Assembly: GCF_002923755.1 (NCBI RefSeq)
Contig: NZ_PGFZ01000022.1
Location: 1 to 33,228, forward strand
Length of the DNA: 33,228 bases
From: Methylovulum psychrotolerans
GTDB taxonomy: Bacteria > Pseudomonadota > Gammaproteobacteria > Methylococcales > Methylomonadaceae
Direction: 5' to 3'
In this document: in pieces, positions 17,230 to 26,615 of the stretch
How positions within the stretch are numbered: position 1 is the first letter of the stretch
How the letters are laid out: each line of letters starts with the position of its first letter
The notes under the pieces: generated by a model
Seen by the model: the letters and a program-made list of their open reading frames with translations, nothing else
Databases searched by the model: none
Told to the model about the DNA's origin: nothing
Position numbers and translations under genes: made by a program

Positions 17230-20200
17230 ATGACTAACCGCCCTCGTGTCCTGCTAAAAAATGTCTGGCTGTTGTTATGCCATTATTTCGCCTTACTGGT
17301 TAAAGGTAGCCGTTTCTGTTTAACAGGGCTGGTCGGCTCCCTCACATGGCAACCGCCCCATTGGCTGGTATGGCTGGGACAGCAATCCGACACGGGGCGG
17401 CAATGGCTCTTGGCAAAACCCACACATAGCCTGCTGGCAGGGCTGATAACCCTCTTGGTCGCCACAAGCAGTATCCTAGGCATTTGGTGGTATGGGCAAT
17501 TGCCTAAACCGGTCTTAACGCACTACCAAGTCAAAGCCCCTGCTGCCCCAAGCTACGATGACCAAGGCCATGCCAAACCGGAACCCTTGCAGATTGTCTT
17601 CGATGAGTCAGTCGCCCCCGTCGATAAGCTCGGCCAAGCCTTGCAAGCAGGCGTGACCTTATCACCGCAACTGACGGGCGAGTGGCGTTGGGAAGACGAC
17701 AAAACGCTCAGTTTTTACCCTAAAACTGATTGGCTGATAGACACCGACTATAGCGTCGGACTCTCTGAGAACGCCTTATTGGCAAAGACGATTGAACTGG
17801 ACGATTATACCGCCGATTTCCATAGCCCGCCCTTTACGGCGGAACTCAAACAAGCTGAGTTTTACCAAGACCCGACCATCCCGACCCAAAAACAATTGGT
17901 CGCCACCGTCAGTTTTAGCCATCCCGTCGATAGCGCCGACTTTGCTGACAAAGTCCGCTTAGCCTTACCAGAAGGCCTACAGTTTCTTAACGCCAATGAC
18001 CCGCCCGTCACCATCAGTTACGACGCTTACAAACTGAACGCCTACCTGCATTCGGCGGTACTGAGCATCCCTAAAGAAAACGCCACCTTAAAGTTAACCT
18101 TACTCAAAGGCATACGCTCTAGCCTAGGCGGTAACGGCACCGCCGCTCCCCTCAACCGCGACGTGGTCGTACCCGGCCTATACCGTTTGACCTTCGATAA
18201 CATTAGCATGACCCTAGTCGATAACGAGCGGTTTGAGCCGGAACAAGTGCTCTTAGTCAATGCCACCGCTCCGGTCAGTACGGAAAGTCTAGCAAATAAA
18301 GTGCAGGCGTGGCTATTGCCGGACTATCCGCCCGATGCTAGCGAGGAAGAGCGGCAACGGCCTTATTATTGGTCAAACGACAAAATCACCAGCAACATAT
18401 TGGCGGTGGCCGAACCGTTGGCATTAGCCGCCCAAGCCACCGAAACCCCTTATGATACCGTCCACGGTTTTACCTTTAAAGCCCCGGTCGGACGCTATGT
18501 GTATGCCAAAATCAACGCAGGTGCCCAAGCTTTTGGCGGCTATCAAGCCCGCCAATCTGTAGGGACTACCGTACAAGTGCAACCCTATCCGCAAGCCGTC
18601 AAATGGTTATCGCAAGGGTCGCTGCTGTCGCTCACGGGCGAGCGTAAACTCGCTTATATGAGCCGGGGAGTCAATGGCGTAAAGCTCACGATTGGCCGCT
18701 TGCTGCCCAAGCAATTGCACCATTTGGTCGATCAAAACGGAGGCGGGTTTTCCCAACCGGATTTAAGCGACCACGATCTCAATAGCTTAGTGGAAAATTT
18801 TGACGAGCAACGGCCTATAGCGGCTGTCGAATTGGATAAGCCACAGTATGATAGCCTGGATGTAGGCCGTTATCTGCAAGACAAAACTGCCAACCGGCGC
18901 GGCGTGTTTATGGTGAAGCTCCAAGCCTATAATTCGGAAAACCCTGATGAAATAAGCGCCGTACCCGCCGATACGCGCTTTGTTTTAGTGACGGATCTGG
19001 GCATTATCGCCAAAAACAGCGTCGGTGGGGGGCAAGACGTTTTTGTCCAATCCATCGCGGGTGGCCAACCTGTGGGCGACGCGCGGGTCGATGTCGTCGG
19101 CAGGAACGGGCAAACGGTGTTCTCGCAACTCACCGACATGACCGGACGGGTCAATTTCCCGCCGCTTAAGCAATTGGAGCGGGAAAAACAGCCGCTCATG
19201 TATGTGGTCAGTTATGGCGAAGATATGTCTTTTTTGCCGATTAACCGCGATGACCGCCAACTTAATCTGTCACGTTTTGATATTGGCGGGGAGGACAATG
19301 CCGTTTCCGCGAAGCAATTAGCGGTTTTTGCCTTTACTGACCGGGGCATTTACCGGCCTGGCGAAACTGCGCATATTGGTTTTATCGCGCGTACCGCCGA
19401 TTGGCAAGGGCAATTGGCAGGCCTGCCATTAGTCATGGAAATTATCGACCCGCGCGGCGTATCTGTACTCAACAAACAGATTAACCTACCCGCCAGCGGC
19501 TTTGACAGCATCGACTTCAGCAGTGAAGACAGTTCGGCGACCGGCAGCTATCAGGCCAATTTCTATCTGATCACCCATAATGACCGCAGCCAACAAATCG
19601 GCAGCGTCGATTTTAAGGTACGCGATTTTGAGCCTGACCGCATGAAAGTCAAGCTCAAACTGTCCGAACAAACGGTGACCGGGTGGTTGCGGCCAGAAGC
19701 CGTGCAAGCCAAGCTTAACGCCCTGCAACTGTTCGGCAGTCCGGCGGCAGGGCGGCGGGCCGAAGGCGAAATGGTCTTATCACCCGCCCTACCCGCTTTT
19801 GCCCGCTATAAAGCGTATGTCTTCCGTAACCAAGCCAAACCGCTGGAGCGGCTTACCGAAGCCCTGACGGCCACCACCACCGATGCTGACGGCAATGTCG
19901 AACTCAAGCTCGATTTGCAACGTTTTGCCGCCGCCACTTACCAACTGTCTGTGTCGGGCAAAGTGTTTGAAGCGGCCAGTGGCCGCAGTGTGACGGCGGA
20001 AGCTGCCGCCTTGGTATCAAATGCGCCGTATCTGGTCGGGACTAAAACCGACGGCCTGTTGAAGTTTATCCCGCGTAATGCCGAACGGGCCAGCCATTGG
20101 CTGGCGGTCGCGCCTAACCTTGACCCCATTGCCGTCAGCGGCTTGACGCTGCAATTGATTGAGCGGCAGTATGTCCCGGTACTGGTCAAGCAAGAAGACG

Positions 20201-23109
20201 GCACTTACCGATATGAATCACGCCAGAAAGACCTCGTCCGTGCCAGCAAGCCGTATAGCTTAGCGGCGGAAGGGGCGGAGATTGCCCTAGACACCACTAA
20301 ACCCGGCGATTTTGCCTTGACCTTAAAAGACGCGGCGGATCAGGAGTTGAACCGTATTGACTATAGCGTCGCCGGCCCTGCCAATATCAGCCGTTCGCTG
20401 GAGCGTAATGCCGAACTGCAACTGACCTTAGACAAAACCGAATACGCCCCAGGCGACACCATCGCCATTAATATCCGCGCCCCCTACATCGGTAGCGGCC
20501 TGATCACCATTGAGCGTGACCGTGTTTACCAGCATGTCTGGTTTAAGACCGACACCACCAGTTCGGTACAAAATATCACCCTGCCGAAAGATTTTGAGGG
20601 CAACGGCTATGTCTCGGTGCAGTTTGTCCGCGATGCCAATTCGGATGAAGTGTTTATGAGTCCCTTATCCTATGGCGTGATGCCTTTCGCCGTTAACTTG
20701 GACGCACGGCGTGAACCGCTGTTCTTTAGCGCAGAAAAAACCATCAAACCGGGGCAAACCCTCGCGATGCGCCTAAGCACCCCCAGCCCTAGCCGTGCCG
20801 TGGTGTTCGCCGTTGATGAAGGCATTTTGCAGGTGGCCGGTTATAAAAGCCCCGATCCGTTGGGCTTTTTCTTCCAAAAACGCGCCCTGCAAGTCGATAC
20901 CACGCAGATTCTCGACATGATCTTACCCGAATTCCAGAAGCTAATTAACGCCGCCGCCCCTGGCGGTGATGGCGATGACGAGGACATGACGGGGAGGCAC
21001 TTAAACCCGTTCAAGAAAAAACACCAGCCGCCTGTGGCTTGGTGGTCGGGGCTAATCGACGTGGGCATAGACGGGCAAGCCCTGCATTACGATGTGCCGG
21101 ACAGTTTTAACGGCAAACTGCATCTGTTTGTGGTCGCCGTCAATGACGGCCATATTAGCGTCTACGACAGCATGACCGAAGTGCGCGGCGATATTATCCT
21201 CTCCCCTAACCTGCCGACCACGGTCGCCCCGGGTGATGAGTTCCAAATGAGCGTCAGCGTCTTTAATAACAGTCCTGGCGGCACGGCGGCAAAACAGCCG
21301 ATTACTGTCACACTCCAACCTTTCCCTGGCTTACAAGTCATCTCGGCCAACCCGCTCACCGTAGCGGTTGCCGGGCAACAGGAAGGTGTCGCCGAGTTTA
21401 CCGTCAAAGCCGAAAACCAGTTAGGGCCCGTGGATTTACGGATACAGGCCAATGCGGACGGCAAAAGCAGCAAGCTCATGGAAAACGTTAGCGTCCGCCC
21501 GCCCGTGCCGTTCAGCACCCAACTGACACTGGGGCGTTTTGACAGCGCCACGAAAACCGTAGCCCCCACGCGGCAACTGTACTTACAGCACCGTGATGTG
21601 ACCGCCGCTGTCGCGTGGTCGCCATTGCTTTGGGCGCAAGGCTTGGGCGATTATCTGGACGGTTATGAACATGCCTGTACCGAGCAATTGCTCAGTAAAG
21701 CCATGCCGGCACTGGTCTTCAACCAAGACCGCCACAACGCCGGATCAGCCTTGGCACAAGCCTTACAAATCCTCCAGGCTCGCCAAAATGACGAAGGCGG
21801 CTTTGGCTTATGGGCCGCCAGTTTAGAAGTGGAGCCGCTCACCTCCATTTATGCCGTGCATTTTCTCCTTGAAGCCAAAGACCATGGCATTACCGTCCCC
21901 GGCGAGTTGCTGACGAAGGCCAACGGCTGGCTGGAAACGCTGGCAGGGGCTGACAGCGAAGGGCTGGACGGTATCCGCAACCGCGCTTATGCCATTTATC
22001 TGCTGACCCGCCAAGGTATCGTCACCAGTTCCTATCTAGCGACCCTGCAACAAGAATTGGACGGGGTTTATCGGGAACAATGGCCGAAAGACCTAGCCGC
22101 CGCTTATATCGCCGCCAGCTACCAGCTTTTGCAGCAAGATGCTTTGGCGGCAAAAATCCTCGACACCGTACCGTGGAGTGACGGCAAAACCATCGCCAAT
22201 GCTTACAGTTATTACGATCCGCTGATCCATGACGCGCAATTGCTGTATCTGCGTGCCAAACACTTCCCTAACGGACTTACCCGTATTCCCGATCAAGTGC
22301 TTAACCAAATGGGCGAAGCCATTGCCGATAACCGTTACAACACCTTATCGGCGGCTTATGTCACTTTAGCCTTAGATGCCTACGCCACGACGAACGCCAA
22401 CGATAACCCGTTAAGCATTAGCGAAACAGGGGCTAAGCAAGCCGCGCGGCAATTGCCTTTAACAGGTGTGCGCACCAAAACGGCGGTCATTTCGACGGCG
22501 GCGACCGACATCACCTTTAGCAAAAGCCAAAACCTGCCCGCTTTTTATTTGCTATCCGAAAACGGCTTCGACCGCACCGCCTTAGCCGCCAAAGACCAAG
22601 GCTTGGAAATTGCCCGCACTTATACCGACTTGGCAGGCAAGCCCGTCAGCCAAGTGAAAATAGGCGACGAATTTCTGGTTAAACTGGCTATCCGTAGCAC
22701 CGACCGCGACACGGCTTCCGACATCGCCATTATCGACCTGTTGCCCGGCGGCATAGAACCCGTGTTGAACAGCAAAAATACCCAACCGGAGACTGCCACC
22801 GCTAATGGAGACCCAGAAAAAGAAACAGAAAGTGATGCCGATAACCAAACTGAAGACGGTGCTGACACTTGGCAAGCCCCTTTAGGGGACAGCAAAGCGT
22901 CTACTTGGCAACCCAGCTATATGGATGTCCGCGATGACCGCGTCGTGCTATATGGTTCGGTCGGGCGCAGTGTCGGCACGTTTGTGTATCGGGTACGCGC
23001 CGCTAATGCAGGCCTATACGCCATACCCGCCCCTTTTGCCGAAGGCATGTATGACCGTAAACTACAAGCGCGGGGTACAGAAGGCAAGCTACAGGTTGTC
23101 AAACCCTAA
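17230..23109 (+). CDS. yfhM: Bacterial alpha-2-macroglobulin (YfhM-like), thioester-containing
   Basis: Bacterial alpha-2-macroglobulins are periplasmic protease traps thought to work with PBP1C in repair after cell-wall damage. This 1959-residue protein has an N-terminal membrane anchor (about 67-88, LLAGLITLLVATSSILGIWW). MG-type beta domains follow, with FTDRGIYRPGETAHIGFIAR in the middle as in the family, then the thioester motif CTEQ at 1483-1486. The thioester-domain helices contain NDEGGFGLW and RNRAYAIYLLTRQG. The receptor-like C-terminus includes DVRDDRVVLYGSV. It is about 300 residues longer than E. coli YfhM and lacks a lipobox, so anchoring is by a membrane helix. An acidic low-complexity linker (ETATANGDPEKETESD) lies near the C-terminus. 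No clear ribosome site precedes the ATG. It is 20 bases upstream of pbpC, a conserved pairing. Confidence 0.92.
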   Translation: MTNRPRVLLKNVWLLLCHYFALLVKGSRFCLTGLVGSLTWQPPHWLVWLGQQSDTGRQWLLAKPTHSLLAGLITLLVATSSILGIWWYGQLPKPVLTHYQVKAPAAPSYDDQGHAKPEPLQIVFDESVAPVDKLGQALQAGVTLSPQLTGEWRWEDDKTLSFYPKTDWLIDTDYSVGLSENALLAKTIELDDYTADFHSPPFTAELKQAEFYQDPTIPTQKQLVATVSFSHPVDSADFADKVRLALPEGLQFLNANDPPVTISYDAYKLNAYLHSAVLSIPKENATLKLTLLKGIRSSLGGNGTAAPLNRDVVVPGLYRLTFDNISMTLVDNERFEPEQVLLVNATAPVSTESLANKVQAWLLPDYPPDASEEERQRPYYWSNDKITSNILAVAEPLALAAQATETPYDTVHGFTFKAPVGRYVYAKINAGAQAFGGYQARQSVGTTVQVQPYPQAVKWLSQGSLLSLTGERKLAYMSRGVNGVKLTIGRLLPKQLHHLVDQNGGGFSQPDLSDHDLNSLVENFDEQRPIAAVELDKPQYDSLDVGRYLQDKTANRRGVFMVKLQAYNSENPDEISAVPADTRFVLVTDLGIIAKNSVGGGQDVFVQSIAGGQPVGDARVDVVGRNGQTVFSQLTDMTGRVNFPPLKQLEREKQPLMYVVSYGEDMSFLPINRDDRQLNLSRFDIGGEDNAVSAKQLAVFAFTDRGIYRPGETAHIGFIARTADWQGQLAGLPLVMEIIDPRGVSVLNKQINLPASGFDSIDFSSEDSSATGSYQANFYLITHNDRSQQIGSVDFKVRDFEPDRMKVKLKLSEQTVTGWLRPEAVQAKLNALQLFGSPAAGRRAEGEMVLSPALPAFARYKAYVFRNQAKPLERLTEALTATTTDADGNVELKLDLQRFAAATYQLSVSGKVFEAASGRSVTAEAAALVSNAPYLVGTKTDGLLKFIPRNAERASHWLAVAPNLDPIAVSGLTLQLIERQYVPVLVKQEDGTYRYESRQKDLVRASKPYSLAAEGAEIALDTTKPGDFALTLKDAADQELNRIDYSVAGPANISRSLERNAELQLTLDKTEYAPGDTIAINIRAPYIGSGLITIERDRVYQHVWFKTDTTSSVQNITLPKDFEGNGYVSVQFVRDANSDEVFMSPLSYGVMPFAVNLDARREPLFFSAEKTIKPGQTLAMRLSTPSPSRAVVFAVDEGILQVAGYKSPDPLGFFFQKRALQVDTTQILDMILPEFQKLINAAAPGGDGDDEDMTGRHLNPFKKKHQPPVAWWSGLIDVGIDGQALHYDVPDSFNGKLHLFVVAVNDGHISVYDSMTEVRGDIILSPNLPTTVAPGDEFQMSVSVFNNSPGGTAAKQPITVTLQPFPGLQVISANPLTVAVAGQQEGVAEFTVKAENQLGPVDLRIQANADGKSSKLMENVSVRPPVPFSTQLTLGRFDSATKTVAPTRQLYLQHRDVTAAVAWSPLLWAQGLGDYLDGYEHACTEQLLSKAMPALVFNQDRHNAGSALAQALQILQARQNDEGGFGLWAASLEVEPLTSIYAVHFLLEAKDHGITVPGELLTKANGWLETLAGADSEGLDGIRNRAYAIYLLTRQGIVTSSYLATLQQELDGVYREQWPKDLAAAYIAASYQLLQQDALAAKILDTVPWSDGKTIANAYSYYDPLIHDAQLLYLRAKHFPNGLTRIPDQVLNQMGEAIADNRYNTLSAAYVTLALDAYATTNANDNPLSISETGAKQAARQLPLTGVRTKTAVISTAATDITFSKSQNLPAFYLLSENGFDRTALAAKDQGLEIARTYTDLAGKPVSQVKIGDEFLVKLAIRSTDRDTASDIAIIDLLPGGIEPVLNSKNTQPETATANGDPEKETESDADNQTEDGADTWQAPLGDSKASTWQPSYMDVRDDRVVLYGSVGRSVGTFVYRVRAANAGLYAIPAPFAEGMYDRKLQARGTEGKLQVVKP

Positions 23110-23129
23110 GCAGATAGGATGGCCTTTTC

Positions 23130-25427
23130 ATGATCTACCGCCGTTACGCGCTCGGCTTGGCGGGCGGCTTATTGTTAGCGGCGGTAGCGGCTTGCCGGTT
23201 CCTGCCGCACCCGCCCCTCGCCAGCTTCGCCCCGTCGTCAACCGCTGTCTTAGCGGCGGACGGTAGCTTATTGCGCCTGACTTTGGCTGCCGACGGCCAA
23301 TATCGCTTATGGTCGCCACTCGCCGACATCCCCGTGCCTTTACAAGAAGCCGTCAAGTTACAAGAAGACCAATGGTTCGCGTGGCATCCCGGCATCAACC
23401 CCATTGCTTTATTGCGCGGGGCATGGGCAACGTATAGCGGTGGGCATCGGCAAGGCGGCTCGACTTTAACCATGCAATTGGCACGTTTGCTGTACCGCTT
23501 AGACACCCGCCACCCTAGCGGCAAACTCCGGCAAATCTGCCTAGCCTTATGGCTGGAACTACGCTACAGCAAAGCGGCGATTTTTGAGGCCTACCTTAAC
23601 CTCGCCCCTTACGGCCATAATATTCAAGGCGTATCCGCCGCCAGCCTGATTTATTTCAACAAAACCGTTGGCCAACTGGCTTTACCCGAAATCCTGACCT
23701 TAGCCATTATCCCGCAACGCCCTAACGCATCTGGTGGGCGTGATCCGGTACGCGCCAGACTGTTTGCCAGATGGCAGCAAAACCATACCGTCAGCACCAT
23801 TGACCGCCAATTGCAAACCTTGCCCGTCCCGTTACGGCGGTTGGCGCAACTGCCTTTCACCGCCCCGCATTTCACCACCCAAGTCCTTAGCCAAGCGGGG
23901 CAATCCCAGCCACACCAACTGCACACCACTCTGCAACCGGATTTACAACAGTTACTGCACCGCCATATCCAAAGCTATATCCGCCAATATCAGCACTATG
24001 GCCTGCGCAATACCGCCGCGATGTTGGTCGATACCCGCACAATGGACGTAGTGGCCTTGCAAGGTTCGGCAGACTTTTACAATCCGGCCATTTTAGGGCA
24101 GGTCAACGGCGTATTGGCGAAACGCTCGCCCGGCTCAACACTCAAACCGTTCGTCTATGGCTTAGCCTTAGACCAAGGTCTCATCCATCCTTTGAGCATC
24201 CTCAAAGACGCACCTACCGCATTTGGCGCCTTCCAGCCAGAAAATTTCGACGGGCGTTTTATCGGCCCCTTGTCGGTACGCGAAGCGTTAATCCGCAGCC
24301 GCAATATCCCCGCCCTAACCGTCGCCAGCCAATTAAGCCAACCGACTTTTTATAACTTCCTCAGCAGTGCCGGTATCAGCAAACTGCAAACGCCACAGCA
24401 TTATGGCTTATCGTTAGTATTGGGCGGTGCTGAACTGACCATGGCCGAATTGGCGACCTTGTACGCACTGCTTGCCAATCACGGCGAACTTAAACCCCTC
24501 AACTATCTGCATAATCCGCCAACCAACCCAAGCCAAGCCAATACCTTGCACTTGCTCAGCCCCGAAGCCAGCTATTTGGTTTTGGATATGCTCACCACCA
24601 ACCCACGGCCTGACGGCCTGCCCTCGCGGGCGGCAGTGGCTTGGAAAACCGGCACCTCGTGGGGATTCCGTGATGCGTGGAGTATTGGCGTGACCGGCTC
24701 TTATGTACTGGCGGTATGGCTGGGTAATTTTGACGGCTCGGCCAACCCCGCCTTAGTCGGCATTAAAGCCGCCGCCCCGTTATTTTTTCGGCTGGTTGAT
24801 GCCTTACATTGGGCGCGTCCGGCGGAGTTTACTGCTACCCGCCATCCGCCCGCGACCCTCAAACAGGTGCGCGTGTGCAGCGCCAGCGGCGAATTGCCGA
24901 ACCGTTGGTGTCCGAAAACCGAACCGACATGGTTTATCCCCGGAAAATCACCGATTAAAATCAGCACCCTGCACCAGCCCGTGGTGGTCGATAACCTGAC
25001 TGGCAAAGCGGTTTGTCCACCCTATAATGCCGCCACGTCCCATACCGAAGTCTTTGAATTTTGGCCGTCCGATGTCATGCAGCTTTTCCGCGAGGCGGGC
25101 ATCGCCAGACGCGCCGCACCCGAACAGCATTGCCAAACTTCCTTGGTAAGCGACGAGCCACCGCATATCCGCTCACCATTGACCGGCGGAAGCTACACCC
25201 TGCGCCGCTCACGCCCCACCGAAACCATTGCCTTACAAGCCAGTAGTGCTGGCGATACCCAAACCTTATATTGGTTCGCCGACCAAACGTTTTTGGGGAC
25301 AACAGCCGCCACCGACCCCAATGGCTTGGCGTGGCGGCCAGACCATCCCGGCCTCTACAGCCTCAGTGTTGTCGATGACCATAACCGTAGCCACCAGCGG
25401 TCACTCAAGGTCGACATCATCCCATAA
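23130..25427 (+). CDS. pbpC: Penicillin-binding protein 1C (bifunctional transglycosylase/transpeptidase)
   Basis: PBP1C is an inner-membrane, periplasm-facing class A-type PBP. After an N-terminal membrane segment (about 7-22) comes a GT51 transglycosylase domain with EDQWFAWHPG (catalytic E79) and RQGGSTLTMQLAR. The transpeptidase domain has SPGSTLKP (nucleophile Ser336, K339), RSRNIPAL and KTGTSWG (506-512). The last 150 or so residues form the BiPBP_C-type beta domain typical of PBP1C. Length (765) is normal. A weak AGGA site lies about 10 bases upstream of the ATG. It follows yfhM in an operon. Confidence 0.96.
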   Translation: MIYRRYALGLAGGLLLAAVAACRFLPHPPLASFAPSSTAVLAADGSLLRLTLAADGQYRLWSPLADIPVPLQEAVKLQEDQWFAWHPGINPIALLRGAWATYSGGHRQGGSTLTMQLARLLYRLDTRHPSGKLRQICLALWLELRYSKAAIFEAYLNLAPYGHNIQGVSAASLIYFNKTVGQLALPEILTLAIIPQRPNASGGRDPVRARLFARWQQNHTVSTIDRQLQTLPVPLRRLAQLPFTAPHFTTQVLSQAGQSQPHQLHTTLQPDLQQLLHRHIQSYIRQYQHYGLRNTAAMLVDTRTMDVVALQGSADFYNPAILGQVNGVLAKRSPGSTLKPFVYGLALDQGLIHPLSILKDAPTAFGAFQPENFDGRFIGPLSVREALIRSRNIPALTVASQLSQPTFYNFLSSAGISKLQTPQHYGLSLVLGGAELTMAELATLYALLANHGELKPLNYLHNPPTNPSQANTLHLLSPEASYLVLDMLTTNPRPDGLPSRAAVAWKTGTSWGFRDAWSIGVTGSYVLAVWLGNFDGSANPALVGIKAAAPLFFRLVDALHWARPAEFTATRHPPATLKQVRVCSASGELPNRWCPKTEPTWFIPGKSPIKISTLHQPVVVDNLTGKAVCPPYNAATSHTEVFEFWPSDVMQLFREAGIARRAAPEQHCQTSLVSDEPPHIRSPLTGGSYTLRRSRPTETIALQASSAGDTQTLYWFADQTFLGTTAATDPNGLAWRPDHPGLYSLSVVDDHNRSHQRSLKVDIIP

Positions 25428-25510
25428 CCGCGCATTGGCAATCCTGCCATTGCATTCTTGGATATTATCCACTATGTTTACAGACATATCTTACCCCTTT
25501 ACCGCTAGCC

Positions 25511-26569
25511 ATGACCCCAACACCCCGTCCCCGCAATAATACTATCGACATCCTGCGCGGTATTGCCATTTTTACCATGGTTGCCGCCAACTTTAGCGCT
25601 TCGCTGCTCCAAGCCGAAGACAAGGTTTTGGCATTCCGGTTCTATGGCACGTTTGCCGCGCCCTTGTTTATCTTGCTGGCAGGCATGATGGTAGTCATGA
25701 CCCAGACCCGCCACCGCCATTTTAGCCATTATTTGCACCGTGGCCTGTTCATTATCGGCGTGGCGTGTTTATTGGATATCATCATCTGGCAACTCTGGCC
25801 GTTGCTGGGCTACGACGTGCTGTACCTGACAGGCTTAGCCATTCCCTGTGTGGCCGTCCTAAGCCGCTATTGCCAGCCTACCGCCCGGCTTATCCTTGCC
25901 GCTATCTTGCTATTGTCGGCCCCAGCACTGCAAAAGCTGTTCGGCTATCGGGAAGAGTTGGTTAGCGTCGAATTAGCGGCCTTAAGCTTTCCCGACTATC
26001 TGCACCTGTTGTTCTCGGCCAGCACCGCGCAACGGCTGCTTTTGGACGGCTGGTTTCCGCTCGTACCTTGGCTGGGCTTTGCCTTAGTCGGCAGCGCCTT
26101 AGGGTCTTATACGGTTAAAGGTTACGCGCTGACCTCCCGCTCCTTATTGGTAATAGGCTTAACAACGGCCTGTATCGGCATTGCCATTTGGCTTTGGCAA
26201 CAACCGCACCTAGTGATCCGTGAAGGTTATTCCGAGCTATTTTATCCGCCCAGCATCGGCTACGCCCTGACCGCTTGCGGCCTGATCCTGACAGGTTTTT
26301 ATGCCGTCGCCCACACCCAACATTGGGCCTTGCACCAACCTTTCCTTAAACTCGGCCATGCCAGCCTGTTCATGTACCTGTTCCACCAGCTCTTTCTCGT
26401 CACCGTCCTTAAACCGATAGCCGCCGTCAATAACTTGCCCTTAATGCCGTTTCTGCTGCTTTATATAACCGTCATCAGCCTGATGGTCGCCATAGGCTAC
26501 GGCTTGGCGGTATTTAAACAACGCCAGAAAAACCTGCCCTTCATCGTGCGGTTTCTCTTAGGCGGCTAG
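25511..26569 (+). CDS. Heparan-alpha-glucosaminide N-acetyltransferase-like membrane protein (DUF1624)
   Basis: This 352-residue polytopic membrane protein has about ten hydrophobic segments. The N-terminus NNTIDILRGIAIFTMVAANF and the central DGWFPLVPWLGFALVGSALG fit the HGSNAT_cat/DUF1624 family of acetyl-CoA-dependent transmembrane acyltransferases. The conserved His expected in the catalytic loop cannot be pinned by eye; FMYLFHQLFLV near the C-terminus is typical of acyltransferase-3-like folds, an alternative assignment. It lies 83 bases after pbpC and 46 bases before the TPR gene on the same strand. Modification of a cell-wall or envelope sugar would suit the context, but that is inference. 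Confidence 0.7.
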   Translation: MTPTPRPRNNTIDILRGIAIFTMVAANFSASLLQAEDKVLAFRFYGTFAAPLFILLAGMMVVMTQTRHRHFSHYLHRGLFIIGVACLLDIIIWQLWPLLGYDVLYLTGLAIPCVAVLSRYCQPTARLILAAILLLSAPALQKLFGYREELVSVELAALSFPDYLHLLFSASTAQRLLLDGWFPLVPWLGFALVGSALGSYTVKGYALTSRSLLVIGLTTACIGIAIWLWQQPHLVIREGYSELFYPPSIGYALTACGLILTGFYAVAHTQHWALHQPFLKLGHASLFMYLFHQLFLVTVLKPIAAVNNLPLMPFLLLYITVISLMVAIGYGLAVFKQRQKNLPFIVRFLLGG

Positions 26570-26615
26570 AGCAACCTGTCACCCGCACTGAACCTAATTA
26601 ACCACGGATAGATGA

